A stretch of 64,000 nucleotides of DNA, from the NCBI RefSeq assembly GCF_000005505.3, contig NC_016133.3, positions 7,068,001 to 7,132,000 of the forward strand, read 5' to 3'. The position numbers and the translations under genes are program-made. This DNA comes from Brachypodium distachyon (Eukaryota > Streptophyta > Magnoliopsida > Poales > Poaceae). Shown here piece after piece: positions 11,747-22,931 of this stretch. Numbering within the stretch: position 1 is the stretch's first letter; each line of letters begins with the position of its first letter. The notes beneath the pieces were generated by a model. It was not told where the DNA came from, made no database searches, and saw only the letters and a program-made list of their open reading frames with translations.

Positions 11747-12110
11747 CACACTGCCGATGGAAGGGATTTCTTGCCTAGCATGGCAAAATGTGCTCTTACA
11801 CATTCGTTTCCTCGTCTAAGCAGGCCCGGTTCAGAAGAGAGAAAAACAACACAGCGATGTGCCCGTGCCCAGTCAGTGTCTGTTTGATGTGCATCTCCGC
11901 CACAGTGCCGGATAAATGATTGAGATGGACTGTTACTTATAATTCAGTTCTACGAATAATAGGTATGAACAAACCAACAGATGATGGAACCTAAAGAAGT
12001 TCTCAAAACAAAAAAAAACTGAGGTAAACAGGAGTAAGTTGAACAAACCGACAGATAATGGAAGCTATAAATACATTTTCCTCCAAAAAAAAATGGAGAG
12101 CTAAAGAGGT
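11747..12110 (+). repeat. Duplicated segment A (partner at 15645-15940)
   Basis: Long shared stretches with 15645-15940, such as GCAGGCCCGGTTCAGAAGA, GATGTGCATCTC.GCCACAGTGCC and TAATTCAGTTCTACGAATAAT. Both copies are in the same orientation. The phrase AACCAACAGATGATGGAA recurs in worn form inside the segment. There is no coding potential. Function is unknown. Confidence 0.8.
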
Positions 12111-12199
12111 AAACAAGACTCTGATTCCTGAACTCACAGGTTACTGGTATGTGCTGTGTTTTTTCTTTTCTTTTTTGCAATTTGCAAACTAAAATACTA

Positions 12200-12265
12200 C
12201 TCCCTCCGTCCCGAAATAAGTGATGTGAATTTGTATAAGAATCTACACAAATCCACGTTGTTTTT
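12200..12265. mobile_element. Partial Stowaway-like MITE end
   Basis: CTCCCTCCGTCCCGAAATAAGTG follows TA. The matching opposite end was not found. Confidence 0.55.
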
Positions 12266-12904
12266 TTCTCCGTGAATTCATTCAGACAAGAGAAGACCTC
12301 GATTATGGATGCCAATATCTCATTGCCCACATATGCAATTTGCATGTGTTTGACGAACACAGCCAGTCAGACACTCAGACTCAGACAACACAAGATCTCA
12401 GTTATGACTTATGGATGTCTGGATAGCACCTCTGGAGAAGCAAGTTTGCAACTCATAGCAAATTATGCAGCAGCATTAAATTCAGCACGGCCTGCAGCTC
12501 GACCCAGTTCGTACCGTCAAATTTTTCGACAAGAAAGAGCAAACAATTTCTCTCAAACACGACACATATTACCCAGAAAAAAAAATCATCATCATCTCAA
12601 GCATGGAAAGATTTAACTCAATAGTAGTAGTAACTCAACAAACTGCAGACAAATGTAAATTACATTCGGGATGTAAACGTTGGCCAGAGAGAGCAAACAA
12701 TTTCTCTCATACAAGTTTTAGATAGATAAGACATTGGACAAGATGAATGGATGTAAATGTCGCCCGGGATGTAAATGCTGGTCAGACAGAATCCAGCAAA
12801 TAAACAACCTTGTAGTATAGTACATTTAGATAGATAAAACATTGGACAAAATGAATGAATCATCATGTCGCTCGTCAGTTGGATCCAAGTGCAAATCGGC
12901 AATC

Positions 12905-13323
12905 CTAGAGTTTGGATTGGAAATCGCTTGTGTCAATGCAGTCATCGGGGTCAGAGCTAGGTGAAGAGATTATGATCCCACTGAAATCGATCTCCGCCCA
13001 TGCTTCCCTGCTCCATTCGTTGAACTCGATCCAGCTGGCCTCGTCGAGCTCGTACCCGACGCACCTGTTCTTCTCCAGGTCATCTTCAATCTCCTTGAAC
13101 AGCGCGAGCCCTTCCTCGTATATCTGCAATTTGTCCTCGATCCACTCCGGCGGGAATATGTTGAGCCTGCTTAGCTCATCCAGGAACCCGATGCTGGGGA
13201 TCTCCTTCCTCAGGGCCGCCGGGGCAGACGCACCACCCGATTGAGCCGCCAGCCCGCCACCGGTGTCGCCTTGTCTTGTGGGTTCTCGAGAGCCAGCTTG
13301 CCGCCTTGACTAGCCATAGCCAT
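12905..13323 (-). pseudogene. Small unrecognised gene with a frameshift
   Basis: The minus-strand reading begins MAMASQGGKLALENPQ (ATG at 13321-13323) and continues until about 13250. A neighbouring frame then takes over (AALRKEIPSIGFLDELSRL... FPPEWIEDKL...) and ends at the stop at 12905 after an acidic, Asp/Ser-rich tail. Joined, it would be about 140 residues, hydrophilic and helical, with a WIEFNEWSREAW segment. No AG acceptor lies close enough to a GT to explain the shift as an intron, so I read it as a one-base frameshift or a sequence error near the GCGGGCTGGCGG run. I do not recognise the family. A decayed second copy of its 5' end lies at 14590-14775. Confidence 0.5.
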
Positions 13324-13669
13324 GGAGAGATCTTATCGGCCGAGCGCTTTCGAAGTTGGCCGATTTTTTTTTTTTGGATCAAACTTGGTCGAATTGGGGA
13401 TATGGATTGGAGGTGCGAGGCGGCGGTGTTGTCCTGATCTATATACAGCAAAGGAGGAGGAGGACGCGAAACCTAAATCCTGTCGGAGTCGGAGTCCAGT
13501 TGTGCGCCGGATTCCCAGTTGGGCTAGGCGCCTAGGCCCGGTCCAGGACGACGGTTGCTTGCCACGTAGGGCTCCCACGATGGGTTTTGTTCGGTTAATC
13601 TCATCTTTTTTTTTTGACAGGCCGGTCAATCGCATCTTTGTCCTTATCCGAGGAAAACAAAAGTAATTA

Positions 13670-13869
13670 CTCGTTTTGTTCCTCAAATTAAGACTTATAT
13701 TGCTTTTTTTACCGAACGTTTGACCAAACATTACTCCATCAACAAGAATTTTTGAATACAAATCCAACGGCATCAATTTTATTTCAAAAAATAATATTAA
13801 TAGACTAAATTGTGGTCAAAGGCTCGATCACAGAAAACAATATACGCCCTAATTAAGAAACGGAGGGAG
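13670..13869. mobile_element. Stowaway-like MITE
   Basis: 200 bp flanked by TA. The ends CTCGTTTTGTTCCTCAAATTAAG and CTTAATTAAG...CGGAGGGAG are imperfect inverted repeats of the CTCCCTCCGTTTC type. Confidence 0.75.
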
Positions 13870-14589
13870 TATTATTATTTGAGTGAATTTCATTTTCGAC
13901 CCCTAAGTTCCATCTTTTTTATAGGTTTTGATCCTATTTAGTGGGATTTCTGTTTTTTTACCTCGTTTAACAAAACTTATGCAAGTAATTACCTTATTTA
14001 AGATTTCTGCATAAATCCCCTCCCTCTCGGCAGGTGGAACCCACATTTTAGGCCGACATGGCAAACTTAAAACATCTTTTGTTGGACTGAGGCTTTCTCC
14101 ATCCAACAAAGAATGTCTCAATTTTGACTAAATTTGAATGCATCTATGCACCAAATCATGTCTAGATACATCAAAATTTTGACAAACTTGAGACATCTTT
14201 TGTTGGACGTAGGAAGTAATTAAATATGTGAATTACTAATTAAAAACATAATTTAGCAAAAAAATGAATTAAACATAATTAAAGTCCTATAAACATAATA
14301 AAAAACGAATTGCTAGCGACAAAAATCACAGGTTATAACAGCTAGGATCACACTGACCTTTTCCGAGATGAGGTTAATAAATAGGATTATATGCATGCTC
14401 TTACATAGGTTTGAATTCCAGAAATATGTGAATCCATGCCTGTCTGAACCTCACCAGCTAGGACCAGAGAAGGAAACCAACTGCACTTCAGCAGTCAGTC
14501 AGATAAAAAGCTAGGATTGAACAAGAGATTCTGGGGTAATCCTAATCGTGGGAGGGAGACAATCCTACCTACAATAATGCTGCAAAATC

Positions 14590-14775
14590 TAAGTCGGGTC
14601 GAGCTTGTACTAAGGGCCGCAGGCGGCGCAGATGAAACCGCTTGAGCTTGAGCCGCTGCCGGTGTCGACGCTGTCTTGTGGGTTCTCGGGAGCCTCCTCC
14701 ACCGCCGGTGAATGTCTGCCATGTATGTCCTCCCCCTCAGCAGCAGCCAGCTTGTCGCCTCAACTAGCCATGGGA
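14590..14775 (-). pseudogene. Decayed copy of the 12905-13323 gene (5' part)
   Basis: Both copies share the GAGAACCCACAAGACA coding stretch, the ATGGCTAGT start and the upstream sequence (AGCGCT.CGAAGTTGG). Here codon 4 is TGA (MAS-stop). The downstream half, including the conserved FPPEWIED region, is missing. Confidence 0.65.
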
Positions 14776-14857
14776 GAGATATGATAGGCCGAGCGCTCCG
14801 AAGTTGGTTGAATTGGGGATTCTTTCATCTGAAAAACTGTATTGTGTTGCTATTGAG

Positions 14858-15391
14858 TAGGGATGGCAATGGGTACCCATTAACCGCGTATCCGGCGGAT
14901 AAATTCCCATTAGGGTACAGGTTTGGGACAAAATTTTAACCCGCGGGTACGCAAATGGGAAATACTTCATACCCATCGGATAGAGCGGATACGGGTATGG
15001 GAATGCATGACCCATACCCTTTTACCCGTTTACTCGTTTAATAAACTCATACATGTGCGATATGTTGCCATTTACAGTTTTAAATGATATAGTATTATCT
15101 TTTTTATGTGTTGTTATTATTTATTATGTGTTAATATAGTATTGTTGATGACAAAATTGTTGTGGTTTTGAAAAATATGATGCCGTTTCTAAGTAACATG
15201 TTCTTGTTGATCAAATTTTATTAAGGGTATTTTTACCCGCGGGTACTAGTCTACCCTGACGGGTGACGGGTATGGAAAAAAGTTGTACCCGTTGCCGGGT
15301 ATGTGTACGGGTAACGGGTAAGCTCAAAGAGTACATGTAAGGGTATGGAAAGGCTCAACCCGTACACATACCCTGCGGTGTCATCCCTACT
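14858..15391. mobile_element. hAT-like non-autonomous element
   Basis: The ends are inverted: TAGGGATGGCAATGGGTA at the left and TGTCATCCCTA at the right. The interior is packed with GGGTA/TACCC motifs and inverted copies of ACCCGCGGGTAC, the look of grass hAT MITEs. I did not find a convincing 8-bp target duplication. Confidence 0.7.
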
Positions 15392-16275
15392 ACAAGTCGA
15401 TAAACAAAACCGGAGACATGGAAGCACACACAAAAAAAAAACTTGTATGGGCTTCACATTTTAGTTTTTTTTGTTCTTCTTTAGAACAACTTCAAATTTT
15501 AGTACCACTGTACTAGGAACAAAGCATTTGGCAGTCATGCATTTTGGTCAGGTGAAATTGTAGTATAATATGCTATTAGTACACTGCAGCCAACATGATT
15601 ACTGAAGCGTGGCGAATCTGCAGCAATGTCTGCCATGCCATGCGCCTCACGCACTGCAGATGGAAGGGATCTCATGGCAAAATGTTCCTCCTATCCTAGT
15701 CAAGCAGAAGCAGGCCCGGTTCAGAAGAAAAAAATACAGTAATGTGCCAGTGTCGAATCAGTGTCTGTCTGATGTGCATCTCGGCCACAGTGCCAATGAA
15801 ATGATTGGGATGGATTGCTACTCATAATTCAGTTCTACGAATAATATGAACCAAACCAACAGATGATGGAAGCTAAAAGCATTTTCCTCAAAAAAAGAAA
15901 AGAAAAGAAGCTAAAGAGTTAAGAAACCCGAGTAATATGACCAAACCAACACACAGGGACGAAAACTACAGGCAAGCTAATTAAACATGTCTTTCTCATT
16001 TCAGTTCAACTGTCTGACGATCCAGAATACATCTGGCCATGCATATTTTCTTTTGATGTCTAAAAAAAAGAGAAGAGAAACGGAGAAAAAGGAATTAACA
16101 GATAAAAATATAGGGCAATTTAAGCTGACGATAAGTTCTGCATAAATGAAATAAACTGGAGTAAAGTTTGAGAGACCCCGGGAACAGGATGGCCAAACAG
16201 AAAATCCGACGAAGTTATCAGTGATGGCTTCCATCTCTTCTTCCCTGTTGATGATCCATTCATTGAGATTCAGAT
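15392..16275. other. Spacer with duplicated segment A' and the 3' end of the BZR1-type gene
   Basis: 15645-15940 is the second copy of segment A. The remaining sequence is AT-rich with A/G runs and probably contains the BZR1-type 3' UTR. No gene of its own is visible. Confidence 0.6.
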
Positions 16276-19228
16276 TCAGGCCTGGTTTGCACCTGCGCGG
16301 GTGCTCGAGTTCCCGAGGGTGAGCTCCAGCTCGTCAGAGGCGCTCTCCTCATGGATGCGCTCGCCCTCCCACGCCTTCAGCAGCCCCGGCACCCGGCCAT
16401 TGCCACCGCCGCCGCCATTGCCGAACGCGAAGTCCTCCGCCGCCGCACGGTCAGCCATGTGTGTGTCGCCACGGATCACCAGCCCGGCGCCGCCGACGAC
16501 CGGGGAGCAAGCCCCGCTCTGGCCCGGGGTGTACATCCTGGAAGAGCCGGCGGTGGCGGCGGCCGCGGCCTCCCTGACGGCCACGAAGGGGTTCTGTGAA
16601 GCCATGAGGTTGTAGGTCGGGGAAGACGGCCCGGCAGAGGAGATCTGGAACCCGGCGAGCCAGGCCGGGTCAGGGGCGATGAACTTCTTGCGGCCGCGGG
16701 GGCTCGGCGGGGTGGAGTTGGGGAGGGAGGCGTAGTTGTAGTTGTAGGAGCCGTAGCCGCTGGAGCCGGCGCCGGCCCATGGGGGCTGGACCTGGGCGCC
16801 CGGGTACTCGCCCCAGCCGCGCTTGAAGCGGGGCGTGCGCGGCGGAGAGCCCGACGGCGGGGTCACCGGGGCGCTGATGGAGCCGCCGTTGAAGTAGGGG
16901 TGGTGGGCTCCCCCCGGGTACTTGGAGGAGGAGGCGATGTTGTTGCTGGTGGAGGAGGAGAGGTTCTTGAGCCATGGGATGAGGGAGCTGCCCTCGACTC
17001 CCCCGCCGAAGTAGCCGCCCCCGCAGCCGGCGCCGAGCGTGATGTGGGAGGAGGACGACGAGGCCCGTGGGCTCACCTGGTAGGACGAGCACGGGCTTGG
17101 GGAGCCCGAATGGGCCAGCAGATCACCGGCCCGCTCTGCTGCTGTTGGAGGCTTGCTACCCTGAACAAACATTAAGAAAATTTTATAAGAATTCACATGA
17201 TTAGAATATATTTATTACTGAAATGTAATTATGTAAATGCATAATTACCAGGGATACGAGAATCAACTCAGTATTAACTGTCAAAACAAAAATGTACTAC
17301 TAGAAGACATGCATGAATGAGTCTAATGAGAGTCCAGCAAAATCTAACTGAAATCGAACAGCTGTTTTTCTACTTAGTATATGTGTGAGAAGGAAGATTT
17401 TGTCTTTATTTAACCTTTTAAAGTACAGCGTCACAACGCCACATGATCTCAGTGGCAGACTTCAATAAAGGCAAATACTAACACTCCTCCGTCATCAGCC
17501 TTAAACGTGCAGAAATACTGCTTTCCAAAGCTGATTTGCAAATGCATCAAAGAGAAAAAGGAAAGAAGATGCTTGCGTCTAGCCTAGAATGTCATTTTGT
17601 ATTGCAAAGCTGTTTTTCTGAAATCAATGCCTTCTTTGACAGCCTTGGCTTCCTTTGATGATGGAAATATTCGGTCATGCCCATATCTACCTGCCTATGA
17701 CCATGCCACTAGCTTTTGTCCCCATTATTGTCGCTTTACCTGTACTACCTTTTTTTCACATGAACAACTTCTGTCCAAGCACAGGAACAAGCAGCTGGAA
17801 AAAAATTACTAAAGCATGGCACTGCAAGATTGAGCGATAACCTAGGAAAGTAGAAATATCCAGAGCATGCAACGAATTCAGTTACTCGAACCGTTGGACG
17901 AGACAGGGCAAATGTGCGTGGAAAGATGCTAACTTTGACAAAAAACGAAAAGAGGGCACCGTGGCAATTTTGTCTTGACACCTTAATTCGAGTATCTTAT
18001 ACTATGCGCACAGGTGCGGAAGCCACGGTCTATTTCACATCCCTTTTCCAACAATAACAAGGAAACGTTGCAGCATGAACTGAGCTGTCATCTAGAAGGC
18101 CTAGAAGATGTTCAGGAGACATTCCATAAAAAGAGCAGCAGATAATCAAAAGAAGCACGAATCGGTGGTAAACACAGGGCAGCAGATAGATTTCAGCATT
18201 ACCCACAGCACATAACACGGTAACGCAAAGATTTGTAACAGAGATGCCAACTAAGACCGGAACCAAGGAAAAGGAAAAAATAAAAGCGATGAGCTTTAGC
18301 ACTACTACTTACTGCATCCTTACTTGCCTAAAAAGACACGCGGAAAGAAACTGAAAACAAGAACAGCAAGGAACTGAACTGCTGAATCTGGATGACAGGC
18401 GCGCACACACACCTACGTACATGTAGCGTGTGGTTTTCATTGCCTTGTCCCGCATGTACAAGAGAAGAAGAAAAAAAGGCAGTGAATTCCATATTTCCAT
18501 CCTGCAATCTCGGAGGAAACGGAAAAGAGAGCAGCTAGCTGAAGCTCAGGAGCAGAGGAGATTAAGTGGGCGGAAAAGGAGCACCGCCGGCGCAAGAGCA
18601 CGCGCATCGGCATCTCATTTCACCACATAGTACCCCGCCCACCAAAAGCCAAAAGGTGACAATGATAACGAGAACGGGGAAATTTTAAAGAAGAGAAACA
18701 AAGCTGGGTTCGGTAACTGCAGGTAGAAGAAGAAAGAAGAAGAAGTAGAACTCTGCGAAGCAGCGTAGCAAAAAAAGCAAGAGAAAGAAATCCGTCCATC
18801 CTTTAAAAAACAAATCCACGAGAAATCACCCGATCCGGAAGGAAAATCGCCCAACCGAGGAAGAATTCAATTCAACCAACGAATGGGAGCGTGCGGGATC
18901 GCTCCACGATTCGGCAAAGCAGAGCGACATTGAAAGAAAACAGAGGAGGGGAGAAGGAGAAGGGATGGATGGATACCTTGCGATAGGTGGTGCCGTCGGG
19001 CTCGACGGTCCATCCGGCCTCGTCGCAGAGCGCCTTGAGCACCTCGTTGTTGTCGCAGTGCTTGGGGAGCGTGTAGTTGCCGTAGGAGCGGAGGCCGGAG
19101 AAGATCTTGGCGGCGATCGCGCGGCGGCGCCGCTCCCGGCGCCGGTTGTTCTCCCGCTCCCTCCACGTCGGCACCCTCGACGACGCCATCCCGCCGCCCC
19201 CAGCTCCTCCTCCCATGATCCCTGCCAT
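16276..19228 (-). CDS. BZR1/BES1-family brassinosteroid transcription factor
   Basis: Two exons, 19228-18977 and 17160-16276, join in phase 0 across a 1,816-bp intron to give 378 residues. Exon 1 holds the atypical bHLH-like DNA-binding domain ([20 protein letters not shown], then [20 protein letters not shown]). Exon 2 has a Ser-rich phosphorylation region, many SP/TP sites of the GSK3/BIN2 type ([11 protein letters not shown]) and a C-terminal LELTL motif of the EAR repressor type near residue 366. The family binds BRRE and E-box DNA and switches brassinosteroid genes on or off. The exon/intron position after TTYRK is the family's usual one. The product is longer than rice OsBZR1 because of Gly- and Ala-rich insertions (GGGGGNG and AAAAATAG). 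Which paralogue it is cannot be settled here. Confidence 0.95.
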
Positions 19229-19339
19229 ATCCCCCCCTCTATCCTCTATCCCTGAGTATTCTACGGCTGCAAGAACTATACTGGCTGGAGCAGAGAGCTG
19301 CAGGCAGAGGAGGACGAGGACGCAGGGGTGGCTGGCGCT

Positions 19340-19352
19340 TTGCTTATAAACA
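19340..19352 (-). promoter_or_regulatory. Candidate TATA box of the BZR1-type gene
   Basis: The minus strand reads TTTATAAGC about 115 bp upstream of the ATG, a normal spacing for a plant TATA box with a short 5' UTR. Confidence 0.35.
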
Positions 19353-21570
19353 CGAGCGGCAGTAACGGCCCCCGAGTGGCGCTTTTACGTCTCTGCCCTT
19401 GGGGCTCCTTCTGACGCCGGGGGATAACGATGGGCAGGAACGGGATTCTGCGCGGTGGTGCCCGGTAATAATTGGGGAGTTAAAGCGGGGGCCTGGAATG
19501 GAAGGTGTTCAGAGCCGGTGTTGTACATACAGAACTGCCTTAACTTAGCTGCGCGTAAAAAACCCCTGTCGTCGATCGATTCAGGCGTCAGCGTTAGCGT
19601 CGATCGACAGTCAAACCGGTCCGGTTCGGATGTGATCCGCTAGACCGCTATGATTAGCACGGCGGTACGACCCGCTAGATTAGTCAGAGTGGCAATGATA
19701 GCAGCCGATGGATGCGTGGGGCCTCATGGTTGAACCGGCCGGGCCCGGGCCGGTTTAGTCGACTCAAATTGTAATTTGTGGGTTTAAACTCTCAAAACCA
19801 TGAGCAGCTCACAAATAAGTATGAGCTAAATTCAAAAGAATAATCACTGATGAGGCGAAGAACGACGCGTTAAACGATAGAATGTGCGCGTTGGACGACG
19901 CGTACTGAATACGTGTCCTGAGTACGTTTTGTAACGGTCTACTTTGATTTTTATTGAGCGTGGTTTATAACGTTCTAATTTGGTCGATCCGTGCTTTATG
20001 ACGGTCTACTTGAATAATTGATCGAATAGTTTATTGAGACGTTTAAAACGGTCTACTTTGGTTGGTGGTGTCGTAAGCACTGGCTTTTTCTACGCGGTTT
20101 CTGCATATTAATGGATGCGTGCGTTATACGTTCAATCATGTATAACGTTACGACGTTAAATAGCTGACGTGCGTGTTATTAATTGTTAGAACCGGGCGAG
20201 CTCACGACAGTTGGCTTCGATTAGATAATTTAACTCGGCGCACGGTTGTTTAACCGTGGAGTTCCCGTGTGCACATGTGTGATATTGATGATCACTCGGA
20301 ATTACTATTGTCGACGTGAAAACTTGCCACAATTAGAGCATGAATATGTAGAGATACTAAAACTAGCACTTATTTGTTGTGAAATCATCGTTGTCGACTC
20401 AATCCACTCATAACGAAAATAGTAATTGCGGTGGCAAACTATCATAATGCCAATAATTGCGCGTATATGAAAGGTGGATGGGAGGATGATTCTCGGGTCG
20501 CCCGCGTAATCTGAATGGTATGGTTCTATTGGGTTAGGTTCTGGTGCATGGTCATGCAACTGCATTGTTACCATGGTGCAATATGCACATGCGTAGGATG
20601 TTAATGTCAGCAACAACAATGTGCCAAATGGTAGCAGGAACAAACTTATAAACGGAACTATGATCACAATGTAGCTAGGATACTCTCTGGAGCCGAGTTC
20701 TCGGTGCCATATAGGATAAAACCGGTCCAATTAGTCAGAAAAGACACAAGTTCTTCAAAGTACATGCACGCTCATGATCCTTGCATAGTTGCACGGCCGG
20801 CCGGGTTTGGTTTACTTTGGTTTTGCTGGCCGGGTTTACCCGTTGTCGCAGCGAACCGAACCGGTAGTCCGTTTCCTCACCCAAAAGTGTAGTCAATTTT
20901 GGTCTGCCTTATCTCTTCACACGCCCTTAATCACCCTTAACTGTCTCCTCAAAACAAAAGATCCTGTTTAATGGCGTGCTTATCCTGGCTAATTACTCCC
21001 GTCCTAACTTGGCTGATCCATTGACGGTATGTGCCAAACGTGCAACTTCTTCTTTTCACAGGAGCACAGTTAATGCCTGATGCAAATTTAGCCCGGTTAA
21101 TTCCCTGCTAAACTAAGAGAGATTCCTAAACTAAGGTCTAAGGAGTCCGGTTAATTCCTAAACTAAGTTTGGGCTCGTTCACGTATGATTGATTTGGGCC
21201 GAATGGCATCTCGTTGCACTGCATGCGAAACTTGGGGCGGTAGCATGCATGCATGCATGACACATCGTTTTCCTGCTAGCTAGCTTTAACCAGCCGGCCG
21301 GTCTGGTCCATGCATGCATGCATGTGTGTTGATCCCCAGGTACACGTCCTTTTCGCGCGAGCTAGCCCGATATATAGCTCCTCGCGCCTCCTGTCATGCA
21401 CGGCGCCGAGGCCCACGCTTCGGCCTACTACTCGTGCCCTCTGCTGCGCCACGTCCTCTTCGATGGACTGTACGTACCACTGTGCCACGGCTGTAGGCTG
21501 TAGCTAGCTCTAGCTTTACCCATCAAGATATGCTCATTGCCAAAGCTCGGAGATACAACGACTGAACAAA
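19353..21570. other. Intergenic region upstream of the BZR1-type gene
   Basis: No recognisable gene. 19930-20065 has three copies of ACGGTCTACTT (19934, 20001, 20048) in an ACG-rich stretch. A 141-codon ORF at 20305-20730 (-) has a hydrophobic N-terminus but no known motif. GCATGCATGCATGCATG clusters lie at 21243-21258 and 21310-21324. Confidence 0.4.
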
Positions 21571-21572
21571 TA

Positions 21573-21663
21573 CTCCCTCCATCCAAATATAAGTGACAGA
21601 TTTAGCATAACTTTCTATTAAATTAATATAAAATTTGAGACATTTATTATGGATCGGAGGAAC
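21573..21663. mobile_element. Stowaway-like MITE
   Basis: TA-flanked, about 91 bp. Begins CTCCCTCCATCCAAATATAAGTG and ends TATGGATCGGAGGAAC. Confidence 0.65.
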
Positions 21664-21694
21664 TAGGTAGAGGAAAACAACGACCAGAATTTTG

Positions 21695-21925
21695 AATCGG
21701 AGGGAATATAAGATATTTTAGATTTGTTTTTAATCAAATTTGTTAAAGGTTGATCAAGTTTGTAGAAATATATACTAGCTAGCATCTGCAATATCAAATA
21801 ATTATAACATAGAAGATATATATTATGACTGATTTAATAAAACTAATTTAGAGTTCTAAGTGTCAGTAAAGTTTTCTATAAACCTGATCAAACTTTAATA
21901 AATCGGACTTAGGATAGATATTCTA
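21695..21925. mobile_element. Stowaway-like MITE copy related to 30400-30664
   Basis: Shares long stretches with the element at 30400-30664, notably TTAATAAAACTAATTTAGAGT and TTTTCTATAAA. The ends are worn. Confidence 0.6.
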
Positions 21926-22843
21926 TCTCTGATTCATATTAATTGTCTCAAATTTGCCCAAATATGGTTGTATCTAGATACAAATGGATCGGACGTACTA
22001 ACATTTTAGATTTAAAAACGGAGTTAGTACTTGCTCTAGTATGTATTTTTTGCCACGTAGCTAGACATCAAAGTTTGATATGAAAAAGGCGCGCGGGAGA
22101 TACGAAAGCTTAATATGAAAAGGCGGGAGATAATACTGGCAAGATAAACTTACAACAATCCAGTGGTGCGGCCGGACTACTGGCCATATATGATGAGCAG
22201 TGTACAAGTCAAGTCAAACGAAGTGCTATAAATTAACCCACTTTGAGTACTAGCTATGATGAGCAAATACAGTAGCCTACGGAGTATTCGGCTAGATTAA
22301 TTCTGGACTACCTGCTACGGTACGGGCTGCTCCATCTCGATCTGGCCCGCAATGCATCATCTGTGCGGCTGGCGATCCGGGAAGTCAGTTTTTCGTTTTT
22401 CAGAATCCATGCAAATCCCCAAAACTCCCAAAGCGCCCCCATGCACTTACTGTAATAATCTTCTGGCCTGAGTGCCTGTTCATGCCAACGTCTGTTGCGA
22501 AAAGGTCAAACACGCACTCGGCGGCCCGGCCAGGCGAAGAAAAGGCTGCTGCACGGATCGGTTGCCCCCAATTTAATACGGGAACTGCGAGTGCGCCAGG
22601 TCCGTACGTCATTCTTTTATGGTCGCAGCTGGTCAAAAATCTGGACAGAAAGGATGGTCTTGGCACTTGATTGCTACGGCATGCAAAGCTCAGGCAGGTG
22701 TCGATCCGAATCTTTGAATCCCCGTTGCTTTGCATGCATTTGTACGTTGTTTAATTACACGGACGTACGTATCGGACCATTATTTTCTTCGCCGTGTATT
22801 TAGGCCTCGTTAGGCGGTTCTCAGATATAGATGTAAATTAGTA

Positions 22844-22931
22844 TTCCTTCCGTCACATAAATATTGACACGATTTTAAACTAAAACTAGTTTTAGCTTAA
22901 AACCGTGCCAATGATTATGAAACGGAGGAAA
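22844..22931. mobile_element. Small palindromic MITE
   Basis: The left end TTCCTTCCGTCACATAAATATTG pairs with the right end ATTATGAAACGGAGGAA. The centre AAACTAGTTTTAGCTTAAAACCGTG makes most of the element foldable. Confidence 0.65.

Noticed and set aside
20305..20730. 141-codon minus-strand ORF with hydrophobic N-terminus
   Set aside because: No motif, no clear coding bias, and no support from context.
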